From Agapetus fuscipes (taxonomy: Eukaryota > Arthropoda > Insecta > Trichoptera > Glossosomatidae): DNA of 64,000 nucleotides. The DNA lies in NCBI GenBank assembly GCA_951799405.1, contig OX637344.1, positions 15,624,001 through 15,688,000 of the forward strand, in the 5' to 3' direction. The notes under the pieces were generated by a model. It saw nothing but the letters and a program-made list of their open reading frames with translations, did not search any database and had not been told where the DNA came from. Each line of letters starts with the position of its first letter. The stretch's first letter is position 1. The translations under genes and the position numbers were made by a program. Shown piece by piece: positions 37,842 to 48,097 of the stretch.

Positions 37842-38395
37842 CATAGAGGAGCAGAAACTAACTAAGGTTCTGCATTGATATCTACATACTTTAGCCCACG
37901 TTGGTCTCAATCCTGTCAAACGTTGCAGTTGTGTAGTCATACAAAATATGCTTTTACATGTCAAATTTTATGTTTCCTTGCTTTCTCCATTTTGTGTTTT
38001 GCCACCCAATTATAACACATCCCATAATGTCTAAAATAACGCATTTTTCCTTTAAAATTTGCCAATTTTATCGGTCACAAGATTTTTACCACATGCGTCT
38101 ATGTTCGGACTGGTACACGCATAGTACGCACGCGGCAATGTTACCACCTTTCTAGAAACATTTTTAGATTCACCCGAGTTTTTTTGTACACATAGAAATG
38201 CAACTGTGAAGTACTTTGTTATTTTCCTTACTAAGTCGTTAGTAGGTTGAAACAGATATAAATGTCTATTTTCATTAAAATAATTTCTAGTCCACAGATA
38301 TCATACGTGGATGGAAAACCCCTATGTTATGAGTTGGTTTTTTTAAACAAAAACTGCGATGGTAGTTAGTGTTTTATAATAAAACTATATAGGAA
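37842..38395. other. Unassigned AT-rich region
   Basis: No gene or repeat relative recognised. Confidence 0.35.
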
Positions 38396-38885
38396 GTTGG
38401 AAGGAGTGGGGAGACTCCAACTGAGGTGGCTAGACGACATCAATTGCATGATTGCTGTTCAGTCGAAATTTACACACATTACTCCTCTTTTACAGAAGCT
38501 TCACTGGCTCCGTATCCCGGAGCGCATCGATTTCAAAGTGTGCACGGTGGTTCACCAAGCTTTATTTGGAAAACACCCAAATATCTCGCTGATTTAATCA
38601 AACCAGGCCCCCTCGGCAAAAAAAGCCTAACACTGCGCTCAGCTGAGACTGGAGCCCAATCAGAACCTATAAGAAGAGTTAACACAGTGTTTGGAGAGCG
38701 TGCATTTGCAGTTGCTGGTCATCTGGAATGAAAGCACCTGCCACATCATGTGAGAGAGCTAGAGGACAATGGAAAGTTCCGGAATGCACTGAAGACAAGC
38801 AAATTTCTGGCATCGTTTGCAACAGCGCCCTTGGAGTGACTACATCACGAAACGGCGCTATAAAGAAATCATAAACTCATTATAA
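38396..38885 (+). pseudogene. CR1/L2-like LINE C-terminus and 3' end
   Basis: Encodes HITPLLQKLHWLRIPERIDF, KVCTVVHQALFGKHPNISL, then after a frameshift DLIKPGPLGKKSLTLRSAET and EPIRRVNTVFGERAFAVAG. This 'HWLPI..RI.FK' plus 'R..FGERAF' pattern is the end of CR1/L2-type polyproteins. The 3' end is AACGGCGCTATAAAGAAATC then ATC-like repeats. Sister copies: 8.98, 61.57 kb. Confidence 0.8.
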
Positions 38886-39005
38886 TCATCAATCAAACTG
38901 CAGACAGAGGATGGCTGAACATAGCAGAAAATAGATAGAAATAGAGGAGGCCTGCGTCCAGGAGTGGACTGAGAAAGACTTAGGAAGAAGGAAGAAGTTA
39001 TACTT
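38886..39005 (+). mobile_element. Insect-type LINE 3' end, GAAGAAG tail
   Basis: GGATGGCTGAACATAGCAG, GAGGCCTGCGTCCAGGAGTG and AGGAAGAAGGAAGAAG. Same family as the scrap at 2987-3045. Confidence 0.6.
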
Positions 39006-39074
39006 AGATGAGTTCCAACTGCATACAAAAACTTAAACATGTCTCTTGCACAACTTTCAAAGTATGCGTCCTTG

Positions 39075-39295
39075 CAAGGCTTGCAAATGTCTTTCAGTGT
39101 ACATAGGGATCGCTGCTTGCAGTTAGCAAAGTTGGCTGTAAGGCTTTAAAGTTCTCTCATGGCGTCTGCAGGCTGTGAGTGTTTATTCTCTGCTTCAGTG
39201 GATGGAGGCAGAAGTTCTGGAAATAAGGCCGTAAGTCACGAGATTTCAACTGATAGCGATGATGGTGGTGATAGTCTGTACAATTCTTAAAATTA
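39075..39295 (+). pseudogene. Possible hAT transposase C-terminal scrap
   Basis: Around 39162-39205 one frame reads SAGCECLFSASVD, reminiscent of the SA.SER.FS.A motif of the hAT dimerisation domain. Neighbouring codons contain stops. Weak. Confidence 0.3.
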
Positions 39296-39535
39296 ATTAT
39301 ATAGCCAGATATTAATACGAACAGTCAGTGGAGAATCTGATTGCCTGCTTCACAGAACTAAACGCCTATTTATATGTGACCAAGGACTATTCTCGCGTGT
39401 TCCTGAATTGACGAGGATATTTCCAGAGAGTACTAGAAGTATCAACATTTCAAAGTGTCAAACACTCCCATCGACACACACACATACACAGCAAGTAAGC
39501 ATGTCTAGACACATAATCACAAAACATGGAGACAT
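39296..39535. other. Unassigned region
   Basis: Nothing recognised; ACACACACATACACA near 39478. Confidence 0.3.
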
Positions 39536-39772
39536 GACCGGTCCGTATTCTAGTGGTTAACACTTAAGACTCGTAAATGGAAGGTTGTGGGTTCGAATCC
39601 CGGCAAAGCATAAAAAATATCCCATTTATATTTTTTTTCATTTCTCTTCGCTTGGTTACAAATTCATATACTTTTACCAAAGACCGGTCATCAAAAGGTC
39701 CATCCAGCCTTACAGGAACTGGGTCTTGCTTGAGAATATATGCTTTGTAGCGGAACAATCTCGTAAAAGGTC
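39536..39772 (+). mobile_element. SINE-B without 5S head, upstream unit of a B-A dimer
   Basis: tRNA-like unit (GTCCGTATTCTAGTGGTTAAC, GGGTTCGAATCCCGG), body, GGAACAATCTCGTAAAAGG and then SINE-A. Confidence 0.87.
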
Positions 39773-39975
39773 CGGTTGATAGCTCATTTGGTAGAATGCT
39801 TGCACTCCATGCCGAGAGTAAGGGTTCGATCCCCACCGAGAGTGTCAGAAATGATTACCCGTTTCGGTGTCTATTTCAAACCCATAAATAAATACCGACA
39901 AGGTGTACTCAGCCTTCACAATAAATGCCAGTCCGGAAGCTCGGAAACCCTACATGCGTAGCTTAGTTGAAAAAA
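39773..39975 (+). mobile_element. SINE-A, downstream unit of the dimer, internally deleted
   Basis: Head GTTGATAGCTCATTTGGTAG, GGTTCGATCCC; the middle GGCCGG section is missing, and the end GCGTAGCTTAGTTG is present. Confidence 0.8.
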
Positions 39976-40702
39976 AAATTAACCTTTAAATTGGTACCAA
40001 TATCTTGATTGTGAAGTGGTCAGCAATAGTTTTTCCAAATGTATTTTTTTAAGATTATACATAGAAATTCCATAAATATCATTCCCAAAGCTTTTTTTCT
40101 TTTCGAAAGACTTGCCACTCGGAAGTCACAAAAAATCTCTTAATTTTTTTTGTGCCCGCGCCTGTGTTTAAACAGCACTTATTTTTTTCACCGAGTGGTC
40201 TCCAATCCCAAACGCGGTACAAAAAACGCCGCCTTTCCAGATAATAGAGGGACGAGAGTAAACCCTGGAAATGAAGTTGGAACAAAAAATAGGGTAGTGG
40301 AAGTATCTAGTGCGAGTAGCAGAGGGGGATTTCAGGCCAGAGGGTACAATGATTGGGCTGAAAAAGTGATGGCTTTATTTCTATCTAAAGCATACTTATT
40401 ACCTCCCTCCTAGGATACTCAGTGATTTGTGTCAATTTTTGTGATCAACAAAATCAGTTTTAGAAAGAAGAAAATTAGTCACGGGGAAAATCGCTGAAAA
40501 TAATGTGAGAATGTCATTAAACGCTTAGCAATCATCAAATTAATAACATTAATCCGTTAAAAAATGCCTTTGGAGCGCTCGTTAAACCGCCAAGACAAAT
40601 TAATATTTTAGTCAGTGGTGAAATTTTTAATACCATAATTAAAGCTCCACCAATCGTCGCTCCAGTGCTTGTTTGACTTATCTACCATTTAATTAAAAGA
40701 AG
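39976..40702. other. Unassigned region
   Basis: AT-rich; no gene or repeat relative. A plus-strand 87-codon frame (40150-40413) has no family features. Confidence 0.35.
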
Positions 40703-41390
40703 ACCTTTCGATGCAATTGTCTTAAGAATCACATTCTACACAATCTGAGCTAAGAAAAAAACGTACAACACGATAATGTGAGAGTTTGAAATATTTTTTA
40801 AATCTATTTCCAGTATTCAAAAGACACATTGGTCCAATACACATACAAACCAGTATGTTGACTGGTCCGTAGTCCAGTGGTAACACTTCGGACTCGTAAA
40901 TGGAAGGTTGTGGGTTGGAATCCCGGCGGAGCACAAAAATATACTATTTATATTTTCAAATATGCTCTTTGCATGGTGAAAAAATTCATATACCTTTACC
41001 AAAAACCGGTCACTAAAGGTCTGGGTCCCTAAACAACTGGGTCTTGCTTGAAAATTGTCGCTTTCTGCAGTGACGATCAATCTCGCAGAGGGCTTTTGAG
41101 GTATGATACAGATAAAAACAGCGCTCACCAAATAAATCAGCCTAATTTAAGTTTTATTTTTTTTATGTTTAAACCCTCCTCATACCAGTCCTGTATGTAT
41201 ATGTCAGAAGGACCCACAGCACACAGATGCACATGGCACACAAGGCCATCCCGTGAAGTAAAACCAACGGCACGACAAAACAAGAACCTGTAGATCAGAG
41301 GAACATGCAAACATTGCTAATGTGAAATTACCTGTGATTGAGATAAGACAAACAAGCACTAAGGGGACGCAATGTCAAAAGTTAAGTGGA
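40703..41390. mobile_element. MITE-K split by a composite insertion
   Basis: Left and central MITE-K (40703-40850) continues at 41303 (ACATGCAAACATTGCTAATG to about 41390). ACATACAAAC (40841-40850) and ACATGCAAAC (41303-41312) form the target duplication, one mismatch. Confidence 0.78.
40851..41302 (+). mobile_element. Chimeric insertion: SINE-B + Jockey ORF1 start + repeat M
   Basis: SINE-B (about 40861-41150, no 5S, type-1 ending) is followed by AAACCCTCCTCATACC and MYMSEGPTAH codons (41170-41255, matching the Jockey-like ORF1 start), then repeat M to 41302. The 10-bp duplication encloses all three. Confidence 0.75.
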
Positions 41391-41778
41391 CGAGACGCGG
41401 CTAGAAAATTAGGAGTTGTTCATTTAACGATAGTTATAAAGGATGACCTAATAAAAACGTAACCAAAAGTTTAAATTTACTCAAGCGAAAAAAATTACAA
41501 CTTGCCGAAAACTTGATGGCTCTTGCGACGTAAATCTTTTACGGTCAACTTCATTTTTTTGTGTGAATTTTTATTACTGAGTTTCGTGCAAGAAATTTCA
41601 CAATTTTACGATATTTTTCTTAGCGACGATATTATTTTTAATCTTCAATGAATCCAAACATTTTTTTAAAGAATAAACCTAAAAATAAAAATAAAATAGT
41701 TATAAGTAATAGTTCAGTTTTTCTGTATGTTTAAGGTAGTTTTAAACAAAAAACGGCAATATAAGATTTTTTTAAATA
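41391..41778. other. Unassigned AT-rich region
   Basis: Nothing recognised. Confidence 0.35.
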
Positions 41779-41888
41779 TTTCTGTCGATAACTCAGTTGG
41801 TAGAGTGCTTACACTCTATGCAGAGAGCTTGGGCTTGAATCCCACTGAGGCTGTGACAAATGATTTCCCTTTTCAGTGCTTATTTCAT
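41779..41888 (+). mobile_element. SINE-A 5' fragment
   Basis: TGTCGATAACTCAGTTGGTAG (box A) and GGGCTTGAATCCC (box B), broken at GTGCTTATTTCA, where SINE-B in reverse begins. Confidence 0.8.
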
Positions 41889-42066
41889 GTCGTCGTCGCT
41901 GTAGAAAGCGCCAATTCTCAAGCAAGACCTAGTTGCTGTTAGGCTGCATGGATCTATAGTGACCGGTATTTGCTAAAGGGATATAAAAATTTCACCCAGC
42001 GGAGAGCATGTTTAAACACCCTTCCATTTACGAGTCAGAAGAGTTAACCACTACACTAGGGACCGG
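41889..42066 (-). mobile_element. SINE-B, internally deleted
   Basis: Minus strand: GGTCCCTAGTGTAGTGGTTAAC, GTAAATGGAAGG, a deletion of box B, then body to CGACGACGACATG. Confidence 0.75.
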
Positions 42067-42067
42067 T

Positions 42068-42355
42068 CAAATATCTTATCTAATCTAATCTAAGCTGCAA
42101 AGATGTATATCAATTAAGATTTATATCAAATGCATTCCTACAAGCAGACATGTATAATTTCGCGCTAACACATGCCGCATGTGGACCTACAATATAAAAA
42201 CCCAATCTCAAATGAACAAAAGCCCTGCAACTCTTGCCGTCCTTCCCTGAAACAGGGGTGACATTGGCAAAGTGAACCATTTTTTACAGTTTGGGTGGTC
42301 AGCCGCATACCCACCTATAAGTCAAGGAACAAACATGACAAATTACATTTTTTAA
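42068..42355 (-). mobile_element. LINE-L 3' end, AGATT subtype
   Basis: Complete UTR; tail AGATTAGATTAGATAAGAT at the left, hairpin core intact. Confidence 0.9.
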
Positions 42356-42424
42356 ATCAATAAACAATAATTAATAAATATACTCTCCATATTTGTTTTT
42401 TATTTAAACTAAATTTGTAATAGA

Positions 42425-42640
42425 TACCACCCATGCTGAAGAAAATGGTTCACTTTGCCAATGTCACCCCTGTTTCAGGGAAAGACGGCAAGAATTGCAG
42501 GGTGTTTGAGATTCGGGTTTTTATATTGTACGTTAGGCAAGCGTGAACTTGTACGTATCTGTTTGTGACAATGCATATAATGTGAATCCCCAATGCTACA
42601 TAATATCTTTGCAACTTAGATTAGATTAGATTAGATAGAT
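42425..42640 (+). mobile_element. LINE-L 3' end, AGATT subtype
   Basis: Starts ACCACCCATGCTGAAG, ends TTAGATTAGATTAGATAG. Convergent with the previous copy. Confidence 0.88.
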
Positions 42641-42654
42641 TTTTCCTCTTAATT

Positions 42655-42862
42655 TTTTTGTTTTTTTTTAAATAGATTTGTGGAAAGGAATGCAATCCTA
42701 TGCAACCTATTTTACCTGGCAAGTTGTCTTCATGCGAAAGCAGAAGCTTGTGTGCATGCAACGGCATCTGTTGAACCAGGGTCGAAGTTATCGTCGCGGG
42801 ATTCGAACCAGCGTTTTCCGGTTCCAAATAACCTGTCTTGATCCCCGCGGTCATAAGACCGA
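42655..42862 (-). mobile_element. SINE-C, near full length
   Basis: Minus strand: CGCTGGTTCGAATCCCGCG (box B), CTTCGACCCTGGTTCAACAG, GCATGAAGACAACTTGCCAG and the A-rich end. The head is partly altered relative to the 4042 copy. Confidence 0.83.
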
Positions 42863-43437
42863 CTCGCAAATCTATTACATTGTTAATTAAATTTTTGTTA
42901 CGCTATAAAGACTAAAAAGAGACTCTTGTGTGTGTTTTGAGGGTTAATCAAAAATAAAATTGTTTTATTTTTTTTTCTCGCAAGTTTTATATTGCGTCTG
43001 ACGGCGGGTTTAATAGTGCATCCATCACACCTCTCACGAGCCCGCTATATATTTCTTGCCTGCACTTTCGACGGCCCATTGCACTGGTCCGACTGCAGAG
43101 CTTGCTCCTGCTGCACAAAAGCCTAGCCACATCTCACGCTCTATAAACGGGCGCAGCGGATGGAGGAGCCAGCCAGGCTGCGGGACGATAACTTCCGCAT
43201 GGAATGAGGAATTAAAAGAGATGGTTGATTTAGTGGGGGGAGCTGCCAAGAGTTGCAGATGTGCCAAAAAGACCGGTTGTAAAATATTCTACACCCGGGC
43301 AGTAAAATATTACGGTTTATTTGAGCCCATTCAAAAACGGCATTTAAACTCTTTTAAGCGTTTGTGCTTTTACACATTGAAAATTCATTTTTCTGACAGA
43401 ATATAATAGAGGAAGACCGAGAAAAATATAGATGGAT
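42863..43437. other. Unassigned, partly GC-rich region
   Basis: 43000-43270 is GC-rich and open on both strands (plus 43056-43406, minus 43034-43267). I do not recognise either product. It could be an unknown repeat or a host exon; I see no splice-supported structure. Confidence 0.35.
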
Positions 43438-43497
43438 CAACGCAACGCAACTTAACTACACATGTAGTGTAACTTCCTGCCTGCGTTATCCCCGAAG
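43438..43497 (-). mobile_element. SINE-A 3' fragment
   Basis: CAACGCAACGCAACTTAACTA to TTATCCCCGAAGA. Confidence 0.7.
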
Positions 43498-43539
43498 ATT
43501 TATATGAAATAGAACCCGCTTAAAAACATAACAATAAGG

Positions 43540-43615
43540 ATTTTTTAAATAAATAAAAATGGACTTACACTGTGTAAATAGATTAACACTAAAAATATAT
43601 AATAAAACAATAAGG
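43540..43615 (+). mobile_element. PLE end fragment
   Basis: AAAAATGGACTTACACTGTG resembles the AAATGGACTTTCACTGTG that borders the PLE pair at 57.5 kb and the fragment at the window end. Confidence 0.55.
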
Positions 43616-43804
43616 TGTTTTAGAAGCGGAAATGTAATTTTTTAATATCCGAGGTAATAAATCAGAAAGTTCTGTTAGCCGCAAACCAGAAGATAATAAC
43701 TGTTCTGCTGTTCCGATAGCCACTTCTTCAGTGTAGGCATGTCTGAGAGGAATATTACAGCATCAGATTTGTCGGGAATTCCCGTGATATTTTTTTTATT
43801 AAAT

Positions 43805-43866
43805 ATGTTCACGTTGCCAATTTCACCCGCTGTTTTGGGGAAGATATGCAAAAGTTAAATAGTTAA
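43805..43866 (+). mobile_element. LINE-L hairpin-region scrap
   Basis: TTCACGTTGCCAATTTCACC and GCAAAAGTT; a SINE-C 3' scrap (ATAGATTTGTGAAGAGGAAAG) follows at 43870-43912. Confidence 0.5.
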
Positions 43867-43912
43867 TGTGTTTCTTTAGATAGATTTGTGAAGAGGAAAG
43901 CAGTTCATCTTA

Positions 43913-44255
43913 TCTAATATAAGTTGCGAAGATATGTAACAATTTATAAAATGTTTTAGCGAAAACTTTGTAGAACTCCAGATATGCAACATTGAGTATT
44001 CACATTATATGCATTCTCACAAGCAGACACGTACAAATTTGCGCTTGCACATGCCGCATGTGAACCTACAACATAGAAACCCAAATCTCAAACGGACATA
44101 CACCCTTCAATTCTTGCCGTCCTTCCCTAAAACAGAAGTGACATTGCAAAGTGAACCATTTTCTACAGCATGGGTGGTCAGCCGCATATCAACCTATAAT
44201 TAAAGGAACATATACAACAAGTTACATTTTTTAAATCACAAATAATAACATGTAT
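43913..44255 (-). mobile_element. LINE-L 3' end, AGATT subtype
   Basis: Full UTR on the minus strand, with an internal insertion of about 50 bp after the tail (43945-43985). Tail reads ATATTAGATAAGAT. Confidence 0.82.
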
Positions 44256-44261
44256 AAACAT

Positions 44262-44478
44262 TAACAACATTTTTTTTTAAATAGATTTGTGGAAAGGAAT
44301 GCAATCCAAGAAACCTATTTTGCCTGGCCAGTTGTCTTCATGCGAAAGCAGAAACTTGTGTGCATGCAACGGCATCTGTTGAACCAGGGTCGAAGTTATC
44401 GTCGCGGGATTCGAACCAGCGTTATCCGGTTCCAAATAACCTGTCTTGACCCCGCGGCCATAACACCGACAAATAATA
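44262..44478 (-). mobile_element. SINE-C, near full length
   Basis: Minus strand: GTCGGTGTTATGGCCGCGGGG (box A), GGTTCGAATCCCG (box B), full body, GATTGCATTCCTTTCCACAA and A-rich end. Over 95% similar by eye to the 42.66 kb copy. Confidence 0.87.
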
Positions 44479-44487
44479 CATTAAAAA

Positions 44488-44690
44488 AATTGCTTTGTTT
44501 TAGTTCACATGAGCTTTATTTTGTACACGATCAGTTTCGGGAGAAGCAGTACCTCCCATCTTCAGGTGTAATGGGAGATACTGCTTCTCCCGAAACTGGT
44601 CGTGTACAAAATAAAACTCAAGTGAATTAAAACAAAGCAATTTTTATTTTAATCTATTAAAATGAACTATCACACAGTGACTGCTGAAAA
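44488..44690. mobile_element. PLE inverted pair
   Basis: Left arm (about 44498-44556) and right arm (about 44571-44643) are inverted: TTTGTACACGATCAGTTTCG against CGAAACTGGTCGTGTACAAA and so on, separated by a short centre. The element edge AAAATGAACTATCACACAGT follows the right arm, as in other PLE ends. Head-to-head end copies are a known PLE feature. Confidence 0.75.
44524..44570 (-). ncRNA. Hammerhead ribozyme motif (PLE type) 3
   Basis: Minus strand: stem I UACAC/GUGUA (5 bp), core CUGAAGA, unpaired U, stem II GGGAG/CUCCC, GAA, short stem III ACUGAU, cleavage triplet AUC. The right arm of the pair carries ACUGGUC, whose stem III pairs fully, but it has lost the CUGAAGA core. Confidence 0.7.
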
Positions 44691-44751
44691 TCTAGATAAT
44701 TAAAAACAAGCACAAATTTCTAATTGAGAATTAAAAAAAAAAATAGAGAAA

Positions 44752-44805
44752 CCCTAGCCCTAGCCGCCAACATTACAGATCAACCGCCATTCCTTATTTG
44801 TTTCT
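44752..44805 (-). mobile_element. LINE-L RT C-terminal scrap
   Basis: CCCTAGCCGCCAACATTACAG and GATCAACCGCCATTCC, complement of the coding end. Confidence 0.65.
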
Positions 44806-45261
44806 TACATTTCAACCAAAAAAAATTTAAATACAGGAAATGAATCACGCTGGTATTCTCAGTCCCTAGTCGGATTGTGGGTAGACATAGTTTATTTGAG
44901 TTATTGAATATTTCCAAAACTTCGCTAATATAAATTGCAAGGCGCCGAGACATAAATTATAATTAGTATTCGGCTTAATTAGCTCAATCTACTTTTAATC
45001 ATGATTTATAGCTACCAGCTCCGCCAATACCTACTCGCAATTATTCAAAGCGACCCCCCTTCGATAAAGATTATCTAAAAAAAAGTATAATACTGCTTCT
45101 GAGGATGTCGATTATATTTTATGTTATTGAAATGGGATTTGCGATTTGTTCCCGATATTCAAGTTTCGCCTACAGCTGTGTGCGGTTTCTTCACGATATT
45201 CTATAGAATATACGACCATTTTAAAGGTACAACTGAATTACACAGTACAACCGAAACACTT
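44806..45261. other. Unassigned region
   Basis: Nothing recognised. Confidence 0.35.
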
Positions 45262-45490
45262 TGCCAAAGTCACCCCTGTTTCAGGGAAGGTTGGTCATAC
45301 AAATATTTCCGATATTCGGTAGGTAAGAATAACCGTGGTGATGAGACTTCCACCCCAGGCATCATTAGTTTGTCAAAACGTGGGTTCAACGGACGACCAA
45401 AATGTCTAAGAATAGAACCGTAAGTCCCTAATGTATGTATAGAGACTTCACAGAATTTATCACAGACAAGCAAAACACACAATTGCATAT
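45262..45490 (+). mobile_element. LINE-L scrap and repeat O
   Basis: A LINE-L hairpin region (45262-45300) is followed by GTTTGTCAAAACGTGGGTTC and GACGACCAAAATGTCTAAGA (45368-45415), also at 12545-12600. A related edge (ACACAACTGCATA) lies at 55.75 kb. Family unknown. Confidence 0.5.
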
Positions 45491-45497
45491 TCGTTAC

Positions 45498-45745
45498 TAA
45501 TCTAATCTAATCTAAGTTGCAAAGATATGTTAGACACATGCATTTTCACAACCAGACACGTACAAGTTCGCGCTTGTGCATGCCGCATGTGAACCTACAA
45601 CACAAAAACCAAATCTCAAATGGACATACACCCTGCAACTCTTGCCGTCCTTCCCTGAGACAGGGGTGACATTGGCAAAGTGAACCATTTTTACAGCATG
45701 GGTGGTCAGCCCCAAACCAACCTATAAGTCAAGGAACAATATATA
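45498..45745 (-). mobile_element. LINE-L 3' end, AGATT subtype
   Basis: Complete except for about 20 bp near the tail; tail (AGATT)3. Confidence 0.88.
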
Positions 45746-46015
45746 CATTTTTTCATTCCACGCAGGATGAGCTTTCACAAGGGTATTAGACCGCAATTCT
45801 CAGAGCGGCAATAGTGATCAATCAAAGGCTTTAGACCTGCATTAGTCGGAGCTAAGCCGGCATCAGATGCGGTAAGCCCGGGACTATGTATATTCCTGTA
45901 CCTGAGATGAGCGCACTCTATACACAGCTAGTCTAGTCACATTCCTGTACTTAGCTAAGTCCAATTATAACATTGAAGACGAGGGTGTAGTACACAGGCG
46001 CACCTAAAACCCTCC
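45746..46015. other. Unassigned region
   Basis: Nothing recognised. Confidence 0.3.
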
Positions 46016-46256
46016 TTCTTATCTAATCTAAGTTGCAAAGATATGTATCATTCAAGATTCATATTAAACGCATTCCCACAAGCAGACATGTATAAGCTTG
46101 CGCTAACGCATGCCGCATGTGGACCTACAAGATAAAAACCCAATCTCACATGACCATACGCCCTGCAACTCTGCATGTAAGGCTTGCTTGCAAAGTGAAC
46201 CATTTTTTTACGGTATGGGTGGTCAGTTTCATACCAACCTATAAGTCAAGGAATTG
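46016..46256 (-). mobile_element. LINE-L 3' end with deleted hairpin
   Basis: AGATT subtype; the CCCTG...CAGGG region is replaced by TGTAAGGCTTGCTT. Confidence 0.8.
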
Positions 46257-46314
46257 AAACCCTCCTTCAAATTGGGGAAATTGTGAAAGAAGAAGGTATT
46301 CAGTGTTATTTGAT

Positions 46315-46595
46315 TACTGTTACTGTATCCTGCCGCCGTTTCACTAAAGGTGGCCGGTACCTCCGCAGATGCGTCTCCACTTTTTTCTGTCCTCGCATAC
46401 CTCTTTCATCTCTTCAACATTCTTCGCTTTCTTCATACATACTCTTATCTTATTCTCACTCTGCAGGTTCCATTCTTTTGCAATCTCACCTATTTGATCT
46501 ATCCATTTCTTCCTCGGTCTTCTCGTTCCGCGCTTTCCTCTGACATTTTCTCTGTACAATATCTTTGTTAGTCGTTCATCCTCCATTATTTCAAG
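46315..46595 (-). pseudogene. LINE-T-related RT C-terminus, third variant
   Basis: Minus strand: RLTKILYRENVRGKRGTRRP, RKKWIDQIGEIAKEWNLQSE, KKWRRICGGTGHL, ending CACCTTTAGTGAAACGGCGG and a TACAGTAACAGT tail. Closer to LINE-T than LINE-L but a separate lineage. Confidence 0.78.
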
Positions 46596-46649
46596 ACTGA
46601 TTACACTTTTAATAACATAAAGTTGTCTGTTAATGTACTGGATTCACGA

Positions 46650-46700
46650 TACAACAGAGCAGTAACAAAAGACATGACATATTACATCACAATGACAGAG
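46650..46700. repeat. Minisatellite G, interrupted by LTR-1
   Basis: AACAAAAGACATGACATATT and ATCACAATGACAGAGCATG, then LTR-1, then the repeat resumes in complementary form at 47335-47400 (TTTTGTCATGTGAC). Confidence 0.65.
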
Positions 46701-46704
46701 CATG

Positions 46705-47330
46705 TGTTATGTTTAGGTTAAAAGGTATCTTCAGGATACTTACATCCGGCTAGCTCTCATCAGCATCTCTCTCAGGGCGTGGGGTACTTTCTTTGGTATT
46801 GCTTACTTATATCTTGGGAAGGTTGTATAATTAAAAGATAAGTTTAACATGAACAAATAAGGGTTTATTTAATCTACTAATAAGGAGAAAAAGGGGAATT
46901 TAGGGATTGGCACGACCTGCAGGTTGTCCCTAGAACACTCCCTATTCTGTTGCCTGGTGTTCCGAACGGAAGGCCTGGGCCAGCGCCCCAGGCTAGCGGC
47001 GGCTCACAAGGCGGACGCCTCCACACGTGGGAGCCCCTGGGTGGGCGCTCCCATGCCTCTGGTCCACAAGGCGGGTGCCTTGCTGGCAGGAAATCCAAGT
47101 AGATGGGGGGGAGGGAGCTCCATTGTAGTGCCCCCTCTTGCACCGCTTGGTGCTTGGTCGCTGACGTCTTAGTCGGTTGACATCTTGCCGGGAACTAACG
47201 AACGACGGCCTGATAAGTTCACACGGTGCAGTTCGGCCGCTTCCGTGACCGTTCGGCTCCGTTCGGCCCACAAACACACACTGCACACTTCGGGATTGTT
47301 TTTTTATATGTTATTTAAAATAACATAACA
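46705..47330 (-). mobile_element. LTR-1 solo LTR, copy 3
   Basis: 626 bp, same length as the 13.26 kb copy and very similar. CATG at 46701-46704 and 47331-47334. Termini TGTTATG...CATAACA. Confidence 0.87.
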
Positions 47331-47574
47331 CATGTTGTTGATATTTGTAATGTTTTGTCATGTGACTTTCTGTCATTTTGTGATATCATCACATGCTTAT
47401 GAAGTACTCCACTGCATTTGTATTATGAACCTCACATAAGGATGTGGCATCAGGCACGTCTGTTAGAGATCGATTCGACCAAAGTCACGTAAAGCCGAAA
47501 TACGGGAGTTGCTACTGGCTGAGTACCTACACCTGCTGATCATCAAGGATTTCAATTACTTAATTACAGTGATT

Positions 47575-47835
47575 ATATTCCTTGACTTATAGGTTGGTAT
47601 GAGGCTGACCACCCATACTGTAAAAAATGGTTCACTTTGCCAATGTCACCCCTGTTTCAGGGAAGGTCGGCAAAAGTTGTGGGGCTTATGTTCATTTGAG
47701 GTTTGGATTTTATTTGTAAGTACACATTCAGCATTTGTAAGCGCGAACTACACTTGTTGGTTTGTGGGCTTACATCTGAGAGCTTTAAATGAATATATCC
47801 TTGCAACTTAGATTATAGATTATAAATTATAGATG
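47575..47835 (+). mobile_element. LINE-L 3' end, AGATTAT-tail subtype
   Basis: Near-identical to 17741-18000 (including GTTGGTTTGTGGGCTTACAT), so both are young. Tail TTAGATTATAGATTATAAAT. Confidence 0.9.
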
Positions 47836-47839
47836 CAAC

Positions 47840-48097
47840 TAACACTTTGGACTCGTAGATGGAAGGTTGTGGGTTAGACCGGTTGTTGGACAGGTCCGTA
47901 GTCCAGTGGGGCAGCATTTCGGACTCGTAAATGGAAGGTTGTGGATTCGGATCCCGGCGGAGCACAAAAATATACCATTTATATTTCGAATGTGCTCTTC
48001 GCTGGGTTGAAAAGTTCATAAACCTTTACCAAATACCGGTCACTAAAGGTCAATGCAGCCTTACAGCAACTGGATCTTGCTTGAGAATTGACACTTT
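47840..48097 (+). mobile_element. SINE-B without 5S head, partly duplicated head
   Basis: A tRNA-unit scrap (47838-47880) precedes a complete unit (GTCCGTAGTCCAGTGGGGCA, GGATTCGGATCCCGG) and body. It joins SINE-A with a deletion across the usual junction (TTTGTAGCTCAGTTGG). Confidence 0.8.
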
